Shown here: piece by piece, positions 39,321 through 45,446 of the stretch
Layout of the letters: each line of letters opens with the position of its first letter
Numbering within the stretch: position 1 is the stretch's first letter
Assembly (NCBI GenBank): GCA_014802265.1
Contig: JAAVCP010000001.1
Coordinates: 1 to 45,446, forward strand
Direction: 5' to 3'
Source: Bacteroides sp.
GTDB taxonomy: Bacteria > Bacteroidota > Bacteroidia > Bacteroidales > Muribaculaceae
Length of the DNA stretch: 45,446 nucleotides
Notes under the pieces: generated by a model
Told to the model about the DNA's origin: nothing
Database searches by the model: none
What the model saw: the letters and a program-made list of their open reading frames with translations, nothing else
Made by a program: the position numbers and the translations under genes

Positions 39321-40202
39321 ATGTATCGACTAAGCGATTTATATGAAAATATACTAAGGAAACCCCTCCCTACTCAATGTGGCATTTGCTGCGAGATTGT
39401 TGATCCTCACATGGCAAAACTTAACCGGTTACTGACTGAAAGCATATCATGTTTCTCATACACTTTGGTTATGAGAGGCACAGCAATTGTAAGTTATGAC
39501 GATAAAACCACTAATCTCGCTAAAAATGACATTCTTATATATACCCCCGGAATGCTTATCAAGACATTGGAGATTTCAGATGATTTCTCTGCCCTTTGCC
39601 TTATGGGAGACGAGGCGATTACATACGAAATACCATACGCACGCAATGTCATCAGCGCATCATATTTTCCGGCTTTAGCCCACTCTGAAAACAAACTCTC
39701 CCTAAGTGATTGCGAGGCGCAGTGGTTGGAAAACAGATTAAAGGAAATATATTTATATACTACCAGCAACCATATTTATAAAGAAGAATGCCTCTATTCG
39801 CTATATTCTTTGTTTATTCTTGACCTGCTGAATGCTGAAAACAGATTTAGAAAAGACCGCGAGCTTAACGGACCTACCATCGACTTGTTTTTAAAATTTA
39901 TGAAATTAGTCACAGAAAATTTCCTCAGGCACCATGACATATCCTTTTATGCTGACAAGTTAGCCGTGACAACTATTTACCTGTCACGTATCGTAAAGCG
40001 CTTCTCAGGACAAACCGTGAAAAATCATGTTGACAGGTTACTGCTCATGGAGTCCTCCTATCTTTTAAGGAGCACTGATGAGCCAATTTCAATAATAGCC
40101 GAAAGACTTAACTTTGCAAATCCTGCAAGCTTCAGCAAATTTTTCACAAAACAAAAGGGGATTTCTCCAAGAGAATATAGAGGATCAGGACCATTCAGTT
40201 AA
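39321..40202 (+). CDS. AraC-family transcriptional regulator
   Basis: A 293-residue regulator beginning MYRLSDLYENILRKPLPTQC. The N-terminal half is a beta-rich sensing domain (CFSYTLVMRGTAIVSYDDKT and DDFSALCLMGDEAITYEIPY). The C-terminal 100 residues carry two helix-turn-helix units, HHDISFYADKLAVTTIYLSR and EPISIIAERLNFANPASFSK, and end FTKQKGISPREYRGSG, as AraC proteins do. Its layout is closest to the AraC regulator at 16602. Its target is not evident: on the left the ferritin-like gene runs divergently, on the right a ZIP transporter converges. Confidence 0.9.
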   Translation: MYRLSDLYENILRKPLPTQCGICCEIVDPHMAKLNRLLTESISCFSYTLVMRGTAIVSYDDKTTNLAKNDILIYTPGMLIKTLEISDDFSALCLMGDEAITYEIPYARNVISASYFPALAHSENKLSLSDCEAQWLENRLKEIYLYTTSNHIYKEECLYSLYSLFILDLLNAENRFRKDRELNGPTIDLFLKFMKLVTENFLRHHDISFYADKLAVTTIYLSRIVKRFSGQTVKNHVDRLLLMESSYLLRSTDEPISIIAERLNFANPASFSKFFTKQKGISPREYRGSGPFS

Positions 40203-40217
40203 TAATATATTTTATTG

Positions 40218-40997
40218 TCAGCCGAGAAGCACGTCAAGCACCATCATTAGCATAAAGCCGACGGCAAACCCAATCGTACCCATATTTGAATGTTTACCTT
40301 CCTGAGTTTCCGGAATCAACTCTTCAACCACTACATAAATCATAGCACCTGCCGCAAATGCCAACAGATACGGAAGTATCGGCACCACGATTGAAGCAAG
40401 CAAGAGGGTAAGAATCGCACCAATAGGCTCCACTACCCCGCTCAATGTGCCCATCAAGAAAGACCGTGCTCGTGAGTTTCCGGCACTGCGCAAGGGCATC
40501 GACACAATCGCCCCTTCAGGGAAGTTCTGTATGGCTATGCCGACAGACAACGCTATTGCCCCCGCCATAGGCATATATGAATTATGCTCCATAGCCCCGG
40601 CGAGCGCAACACCTACTGCCATACCCTCCGGGATATTATGAAGCGTTATGGCAAATACAAGTTTGGCAGTTTTCGACAAATGCGACTTCGGGCCCTCACT
40701 CTGATTACTGTCTAAGTGTTGGTGAGGAACAACATTGTCAAGAAACAGCAGAAACAGTATTCCTACCATAAACCCCACAAGAGCCGGGACAATACTCATT
40801 ATCCCCTCCTTGCCTGTCATCTCCATTGAGGGAATCAACAGCGACCATACAGATGCAGCAACCATTACTCCGGCAGCAAAACCTGTCAGAGTTTTCTGTA
40901 GCAAAGGTGCAAAGTTTTTCTTCATCAGAAAAACACAGGCAGCCCCTAAAGTGGTACCCAAGAAGGGCAATAATATTCCAATCGTCAGTCCATTCAT
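40218..40997 (-). CDS. ZIP-family metal transporter (ZupT-like)
   Basis: A 259-residue inner-membrane protein with eight predicted helices that takes up divalent metals such as zinc or iron. The two metal-binding helices show HNIPEGMAVGVALAGAMEHN and IQNFPEGAIVSMPLRSAG, the HNxPEG and NFPEG motifs of the family. The third feature, VVPHQHLDSNQSEG, is a histidine-rich cytoplasmic loop. The C-terminal helices (VVEELIPETQEGKHSNMG) are also standard. It converges with the AraC gene, so it is probably not its direct target. Confidence 0.92.
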   Translation of the reverse strand: MNGLTIGILLPFLGTTLGAACVFLMKKNFAPLLQKTLTGFAAGVMVAASVWSLLIPSMEMTGKEGIMSIVPALVGFMVGILFLLFLDNVVPHQHLDSNQSEGPKSHLSKTAKLVFAITLHNIPEGMAVGVALAGAMEHNSYMPMAGAIALSVGIAIQNFPEGAIVSMPLRSAGNSRARSFLMGTLSGVVEPIGAILTLLLASIVVPILPYLLAFAAGAMIYVVVEELIPETQEGKHSNMGTIGFAVGFMLMMVLDVLLG

Positions 40998-41082
40998 GAA
41001 ATATTAACATTTCGCCCAACCATAATGTTTTGCCTATTACATGCTATAATATATCCAAAACAAACCATATAGTTATCTGGGG

Positions 41083-41754
41083 TCACTGTCCTGTGGGGAG
41101 GAATTTAAGGAACTCGGCAGGGAGCGGTGCCTCAAGCGTAATCTCTTCTTTGGAAACCGGGTGAATAAAACTGATGCTACGCGCAAGGAGGGAGATACCT
41201 CCACCGGGATTGCTGCGCCTGGCTCCATATTTTAAATCACCTTTAATAGGGTGACCTATGTTAGCCAACTGTGCCCTGATCTGATGTTTTCTTCCTGTTA
41301 TCAAGTTAATCTCAAGCAATGTGTAGTTATCCCCCTTTGCTACGGTTTTATATTGCAGAATGCTTTCCTTTGCGTCGGGGACATGCTTACGCACCACAGA
41401 TGTCTTGTTGGTGCGTCCGTCGCTGATCAGATAATTGGTAAGAGTAGCCTCGTCATTGTCAAGATGCCCTTCCACCAAAGCCCAATATGTCTTGTGCAAC
41501 TCACCTTTGCGCAGCATATCGTTAAGCCTTGTGAGAGCCTTGGAAGTTTTGGCAAATACCACCAATCCGCCCACAGGGCGGTCAATGCGGTGAACCACCC
41601 CGCAGAACACATTGCCGGGCTTCTGGTATTTCTCCTTCAAGTATTGTTTAATCATATCCGACATAGGCTTGTCGCCGGTCTTATCTCCCTGCACAATCTC
41701 TCCCGGCTTCTTGTTAGCCACAATCACATGATTATCCTCATATACTATTTCCAT
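41083..41754 (-). CDS. RluA-family pseudouridine synthase
   Basis: A 223-residue enzyme that converts uridine to pseudouridine in rRNA or tRNA. The catalytic motif is VHRIDRPVGGLVVFAKTSKA with Asp57 near residue 57, YEDNHVIVANKKPGEIVQGD is the usual N-terminal start, and INLITGRKHQIRAQLANIGH is the second conserved region. It lacks an S4 RNA-binding domain, so it is a short RluA-type protein, closest to RluA/TruC. The exact target is not deducible. Confidence 0.92.
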   Translation of the reverse strand: MEIVYEDNHVIVANKKPGEIVQGDKTGDKPMSDMIKQYLKEKYQKPGNVFCGVVHRIDRPVGGLVVFAKTSKALTRLNDMLRKGELHKTYWALVEGHLDNDEATLTNYLISDGRTNKTSVVRKHVPDAKESILQYKTVAKGDNYTLLEINLITGRKHQIRAQLANIGHPIKGDLKYGARRSNPGGGISLLARSISFIHPVSKEEITLEAPLPAEFLKFLPTGQ

Positions 41755-41875
41755 AGAAGTTTATCTTTTTTTGCAAAAATAGTAAAAAATTCCTCCCCTG
41801 TCAAATCAAATACCTCAAAAGACAACCCTTGTCCTACAGTGTAACCTCAATAGCAACCCCGATTAAATCAAAATA

Positions 41876-41905
41876 CCGTGCCGACTGAGCATTCAATCGA
41901 CACGG
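41876..41905 (-). terminator. Terminator of the peptidase/LRR operon
   Basis: On the minus strand CCGUGUCGA pairs with UCGGCACGG, nine pairs including one G-U, and is followed by TATTTTGATTT. The arms are at 41897-41905 and 41876-41884, about 70 bases past the leucine-rich repeat gene. Confidence 0.7.
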
Positions 41906-41975
41906 CACCGTTTTTGTTAGTTGGTTGTATGTTGGCAGCTTATGCCTATATAAGATTTTGTTAGTGCATCATAGG

Positions 41976-43421
41976 TTATCTTACAACTATCTTTTCTATA
42001 TTACTACCATGCTTCTTTATGTATATTCCGGAAGGAAGATCCTCAGTGGAGCTACCCATAGGGATGCCGTTCAAGTTATATAGAGTAACCGTGGAGTCAT
42101 ACGGAATGTCAGTGGCTGTATCCCTTATACCTACTATATTATCATACACGAGATTCACTGTGTAGCTGCCCGTCACATTCTCCAGGGTTACGAATGAAGA
42201 GTCACCGATTTCTGCCGTTGGTAGGTACTGCCAGTAGAAACTGTCCAGTTCAGAGAAAATTATTTCAAATGGCCTCTTTTCCCCATTGATTTCAAAGTCA
42301 TAGCCATCTCCCATAAGTAGCGGACAGCACACTGACACGCTGCTACCCTCAGCTGCCAGCACAAGGGTTTCACCTATTGTGCCGCATACTGAGACCCCTA
42401 AGGGTATTTGATTGACAATCTGCTCCGGATCCACGACACCAGGATATATCCACTTCGAGACAGTACTACCAAACTCTCCACCTATATATAAAGAGGCCTT
42501 TCCCTCAAATAATGCCGGGCACCACTCACGATATGACTGCTCTGAGCCTGCGGGTAACGCTGCAAGGGAAGGAATATTGTCTCCGCACACAGATTCCATG
42601 GTATAGGCGGGTGTCTCCATACTGTTAAAGGAGATCGACCTGAGCTGAACACCGGAGAATGCGCCTACCCCTATTTCCTTCAGACTGCCGGGAAGCGTGA
42701 GCGCACTGAGACTGCCGCAGCCACTAAAAGCATTGGTGCCTATCTCTTCCAGGGAGCTATTAAACCCGATGTATGCCAGGTGGTTGCACCCTCTGAAGGT
42801 ATCCTCCGGTATGGACTTGAGCCCCTTCGGAAGGAGAATCCTCTCCACAGTGGAGCCGGTAAATGTCTCGCTGCCGAGTTCCGTAAGGTCACAACCCTCA
42901 AGAATGATGTAGTTTGCAATGGTATGGTAGAACACACGGTCGCCGATCTCCTCCAGACCATCAGTAATTGTTAGTGACCCGACGCTGCTTCCCTCGAATG
43001 CACGGTCACCAATCCTGCGTAGGTTCCTGGGCATGGTGATCTCGATGAGCGAGGTACACCCGGCAACTGCCTCATTGCCTATCTCCTCCAGAGAGTATGG
43101 GAGCTCAAGCTTAGTGAGATGCGTGCAGTCCTTGAAGGCGCCGTCAGCCACCTTTACCACCTGATACACTATGGGAGTCTCCCCATCCTCATTGCCCTGT
43201 GTACCATCTGAGGCACCCACTACCGGTCCCCAGTCACCAATAATTACGTTAAACGGCACATGTACCTCGTTGGAGTACTTCTCATTGTCCGGGAGGGCGG
43301 TGACCTCAAGCTCCTCCCCGTTCAAAAAATTGTATGCGATCCCATCATGGATCAGGTCCTGTGCCTGAAGCGCGTGTACCGACAGCAGTGCGACACCAGT
43401 CAATAGTAGCTCTTTTTTCAT
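41976..43421 (-). CDS. BspA-type leucine-rich repeat surface protein with sorting tail
   Basis: A 481-residue secreted protein. The signal peptide is MKKELLLTGVALLSVHALQA. Residues 90-280 form about seven LRR_5 (BspA-like) repeats, each close to LxxIGxxAFxGCxxLxxLxLP, for example LEEIGTNAFSGCGSLSALTL. The end, VTLYNLNGIPMGSSTEDLPS then GIYIKKHGSNIEKIVV, is a type A C-terminal sorting domain, so the protein is probably exported by the type 9 secretion route and placed on the surface. It may bind host or dietary polymers. It follows the C10 peptidase gene across an 87-base gap that contains a 20-bp perfect hairpin. Confidence 0.85.
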   Translation of the reverse strand: MKKELLLTGVALLSVHALQAQDLIHDGIAYNFLNGEELEVTALPDNEKYSNEVHVPFNVIIGDWGPVVGASDGTQGNEDGETPIVYQVVKVADGAFKDCTHLTKLELPYSLEEIGNEAVAGCTSLIEITMPRNLRRIGDRAFEGSSVGSLTITDGLEEIGDRVFYHTIANYIILEGCDLTELGSETFTGSTVERILLPKGLKSIPEDTFRGCNHLAYIGFNSSLEEIGTNAFSGCGSLSALTLPGSLKEIGVGAFSGVQLRSISFNSMETPAYTMESVCGDNIPSLAALPAGSEQSYREWCPALFEGKASLYIGGEFGSTVSKWIYPGVVDPEQIVNQIPLGVSVCGTIGETLVLAAEGSSVSVCCPLLMGDGYDFEINGEKRPFEIIFSELDSFYWQYLPTAEIGDSSFVTLENVTGSYTVNLVYDNIVGIRDTATDIPYDSTVTLYNLNGIPMGSSTEDLPSGIYIKKHGSNIEKIVVR

Positions 43422-43438
43422 ACTTATAATTTTTTAAG

Positions 43439-43485
43439 GTTAATTACTATTCTGTCTGCCTAACCCAGACAGAATAGTAATTAAC
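43439..43485. other. Perfect 20-bp hairpin between peptidase and LRR genes
   Basis: GTTAATTACTATTCTGTCTG (43439-43458) pairs exactly with 43466-43485 around the loop CCTAACC. It sits 23 bases past the peptidase stop and 18 bases upstream of the LRR start. No T-run follows it on the minus strand. An attenuator, an mRNA processing site or a terminator with partial readthrough would all fit. Confidence 0.55.
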
Positions 43486-43508
43486 TGACTAAAAATAATG
43501 TAATTGGT

Positions 43509-44732
43509 TTAATGCAATTTACTGGTATCTACCTGAAAATCTATAAGGGTGCTGATATTCCTCCAGCGGGTGTTTATATTACCATGACCATAGTCAACCT
43601 CATCAAATGCCCTAGCCTGGTCTTCAAATGAACGTAATGAGTCATCATAATAGAAGTATCCGTTGCTGCCTCCCCAATTACCCCATATAAAATGGTAATA
43701 GAGGTGATACACATACTCTATTTCTCCGGTATCGATTTTAAGGAGAGGTCTTTTACATTGGGCAAATCCATCAACAGTCCATGCATGACCTGAGCCACCT
43801 TCTTGAGGATAGCCAGACATTATTATAGGCGATTTTTTATACAACGTATTGATTACAGTATCACTATTGAAGGCAACTTGTCTTGGTTTTTTATATCCCA
43901 TTTTCTCCATTGTTAACGGTACCCTATCTATATAAGCACTACTTTCCTTCTTTCTGTAGCGCATATTTAGATTCTCTGCCCGTCCTAAGATCTCCATCAG
44001 ACGGGCAGTTGGATCATTGTATCTTGTCTTGAGCATCTCAGTCCAATTGAAAGTGTACCTTTCCTTAGCAGTTTCGTAACCATCAATTGGCCAGCGATCA
44101 GGCCAACGGAAATAACTCATGATCTGCCCCGTTGCCAGTGCAACGCATCCGACGGGTATACTATCTATCTTATTAGGACAGACATACTTGTTAAGTGACA
44201 TTTGATCCCAATTACGGGGATTTTCGTCTAACATGGGTGGTACAAGAATCTTTAGCTCATCACCAATTGCCGTTAAGGTAGTATCTCGTGGAAATACCGG
44301 GGACACTGGCGAGATGGCACATTCATTAAGATAATTCCGAAGTCCCTCGTTAGTTACGGTATCGGAAAGTGACATGTGTCCCTCGGTGGAGAAAGCGTAG
44401 ACAGGTATTCTGCGTGAATCGGTCGACACGAGGGCAAAACCACCTTCGTCCATATAGTTGATCACATAGAAGTCAGGGGCGGTGTTAGAAGAGCGAGTAA
44501 GGATATTTCCTCTCTTATAGGTTTCAATGTTTTTCACAACCCTGTGTGTTCTGGTGCCGGGAGTATCCTCAAGCTGTGCGAAGAATTTGTCAGCAGTCTC
44601 TATTGCATCTTCAATACTCACAAAATATGATTCCTCGGTTTGGGGAGAGTTTGATACAATATCGGGACTGTCCATATTACAACCACAAAACAGAAGAGTA
44701 AGAGGCAACAGATAAAATTTTGATTTTTTCAT
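43509..44732 (-). CDS. C10-family cysteine peptidase (streptopain-like), lipoprotein
   Basis: A 407-residue exported peptidase. The N-terminus KSKFYLLPLTLLFCGC carries a lipobox (LFCGC), so it is probably a lipoprotein. Residues 35-130 resemble the propeptide/Spi domain of the family (ISVEDAIETADKFF-like start and EGGFALVSTDSRRIPVYAFS). The catalytic domain has the nucleophile Cys196 in IPVGCVALATGQIMSYFRWP, His316 in EGGSGHAWTVDGF and the WGNWGGSNGYF motif. It cleaves proteins, plausibly host or dietary, at the cell surface. It lies between a DUF3244 gene (54-base gap) and the LRR gene. The DUF3244 partner may be its inhibitor. Confidence 0.9.
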   Translation of the reverse strand: MKKSKFYLLPLTLLFCGCNMDSPDIVSNSPQTEESYFVSIEDAIETADKFFAQLEDTPGTRTHRVVKNIETYKRGNILTRSSNTAPDFYVINYMDEGGFALVSTDSRRIPVYAFSTEGHMSLSDTVTNEGLRNYLNECAISPVSPVFPRDTTLTAIGDELKILVPPMLDENPRNWDQMSLNKYVCPNKIDSIPVGCVALATGQIMSYFRWPDRWPIDGYETAKERYTFNWTEMLKTRYNDPTARLMEILGRAENLNMRYRKKESSAYIDRVPLTMEKMGYKKPRQVAFNSDTVINTLYKKSPIIMSGYPQEGGSGHAWTVDGFAQCKRPLLKIDTGEIEYVYHLYYHFIWGNWGGSNGYFYYDDSLRSFEDQARAFDEVDYGHGNINTRWRNISTLIDFQVDTSKLH

Positions 44733-44785
44733 AGATATTATTGTTAGTGTTTATAATATTACTTGACAGATTATTTTGATTATAA

Positions 44786-45151
44786 CTACACTTCAAGGTA
44801 GCCTTCTGCTGTCCAAGTCTCACCGTTAATTTCAATCTTGTAAAATCCGGGGACAGAAATTGAGAATGATGTGTTGATCTCTGTGGCATAATCTACCACA
44901 GCATTATTAAGATAAAGGAATACCTCTCCTTCAGCTTCACCATCATATATTATATCTATGGTTTGGGTGTCAGCATTGTAATAAGCCTCTATTCCAATAA
45001 GCATCGGAGCACGTAGAATAGATGAGTTATCAGGATGGTTATGTAATTCCAACTTAATATTTTTGGAAGAAGAATCTCCATTTTTCTCCTGTGCAAATGA
45101 TGGCAACACCATCGCCATCATAGCAAAAATTACAATTAAAAATTTTCTCAT
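44786..45151 (-). CDS. DUF3244-family secreted protein, putative C10-peptidase partner
   Basis: A 121-residue protein with a signal peptide (MRKFLIVIFAMMAMVLPSFA) and a small beta-sandwich-like domain (LIGIEAYYNADTQTIDIIYD, EVFLYLNNAVVDYATEIN, GFYKIEINGETWTAEGYLEV). DUF3244 proteins are commonly encoded beside C10 peptidases in Bacteroides, where some are thought to inhibit them. It is the first gene of the three-gene operon, with a clear promoter 33-63 bases upstream. An inhibitor role is inference from context. Confidence 0.75.
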   Translation of the reverse strand: MRKFLIVIFAMMAMVLPSFAQEKNGDSSSKNIKLELHNHPDNSSILRAPMLIGIEAYYNADTQTIDIIYDGEAEGEVFLYLNNAVVDYATEINTSFSISVPGFYKIEINGETWTAEGYLEV

Positions 45152-45182
45152 GTTAGCTTAATTTTAAGGGGTTTGTTGACTG

Positions 45183-45214
45183 CAAAATTACTGCCATAAA
45201 GTTTCATCTCCAAA
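45183..45214 (-). promoter_or_regulatory. Promoter of the DUF3244/C10/LRR operon
   Basis: On the minus strand TTTG (45214-45211), a 20-base spacer and TAATTTTG (45190-45183) match the consensus. The start codon at 45151 follows with a leader of about 25 bases. Confidence 0.8.
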
Positions 45215-45336
45215 CTAAAAGTTTCACTTTTAATATTTTTATATTTCTATATATTGTTAATTATTAATATATTATAATTTTAAAATAAAAATATTTTCAG
45301 ACAATAATTCTAAAACTTTCATCTTCGACACAAAAA

Positions 45337-45359
45337 GGGCTATCACTTTGCGATAGCCC
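45337..45359 (-). terminator. Terminator of a gene entering from the right edge
   Basis: GGGCTATC (45337-45344) and GATAGCCC (45352-45359) form an 8-bp stem with a 7-base loop; on the minus strand it is followed by TTTTTGTG. It sits 36 bases past the stop of the partial frame at 45395. Confidence 0.75.
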
Positions 45360-45394
45360 CATTATAAACACTCCTTAATTACAGAGATTAATCG

Positions 45395-45446
45395 TTATAA
45401 ATCATTAAGGAGTCTGCGGATATAAATACTAAGATTGGTAGCATGC
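45395..45446 (-). CDS. C-terminal end of an unidentified protein (partial)
   Basis: A minus-strand frame enters from the right edge and stops at TAA 45397-45395. The visible residues are ATNLSIYIRRLLNDL, a plausible helical C-terminus. A terminator 36 bases downstream supports a real gene end. The family cannot be told from 15 residues. The repeat pair CTCCTTAAT (45371-45379) and ATTAAGGAG (45404-45412) overlaps its end. Confidence 0.4.
   Translation of the reverse strand, partial: HATNLSIYIRRLLNDL

Overview
The window reads as chromosomal DNA of a Bacteroidales bacterium, most likely a gut member near Muribaculaceae or Prevotellaceae (family placement is inference). Three things point that way. 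Many promoters follow the Bacteroidetes pattern TTG-N19/20-TAnnTTTG (5135-5165, 20741-20771, 27787-27816, 38212-38242, 45183-45214). The gene content is typical: BspA-type leucine-rich surface protein, C10 peptidase with a DUF3244 partner, ECF sigma/anti-sigma/outer-membrane-barrel operon, TolC/RND/adaptor pump. The single tRNA is an initiator tRNA without an encoded CCA.

Layout. 1-1290: tail of an IS630-type transposase, then an SMC/RecF-like ATPase whose coupled downstream gene is cut off. 1355-6623: pyruvate:ferredoxin oxidoreductase and a DEAD-box helicase. 6805-12298: RND efflux operon (adaptor, pump, TolC) with ATGA overlaps. 12579-16278: envelope operon (DUF3943 protein, BamA-like barrel, phosphoethanolamine-transferase-like enzyme), divergent from an AraC regulator at 16602. 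The promoters of the pump operon and of the envelope operon share a gap-free 114-bp alignment with three half-sites at identical spacing, so these loci look like one AraC-controlled envelope-defence regulon. This is the most distinctive signal in the window.

17543-23275 is an accessory, decaying stretch. It holds a broken oxidoreductase cluster around one intact SDR, a PH-domain protein, an antitoxin-like gene followed by a wrecked GNAT toxin, and a LuxR-type regulator. Beside the regulator lies a symmetric divergent promoter with two 18-bp palindromic operators, driving an unrecognised 176-residue protein on one side and a frameshifted, IS5-truncated outer-membrane protein on the other. 23280-32479 holds an RDD plus Tiki/ChaN-like fusion protein, a secreted alpha/beta hydrolase, phenolic acid decarboxylase with a divergent AraC regulator, and the ECF sigma operon ending in an outer-membrane barrel.

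32489-37713 is a housekeeping, co-directional cluster: TetR regulator, FabH, FabG, IspD, RecG. Then come initiator tRNA, a bacterioferritin-like protein with substituted metal ligands, an AraC regulator, a ZIP transporter and an RluA-type pseudouridine synthase. The right end (41976-45151) is a secreted-protein operon: DUF3244 protein, C10 cysteine peptidase, leucine-rich repeat protein with a sorting tail. No CRISPR array, prophage or rRNA was seen. All functional calls come from reading motifs by eye; no database search was run.
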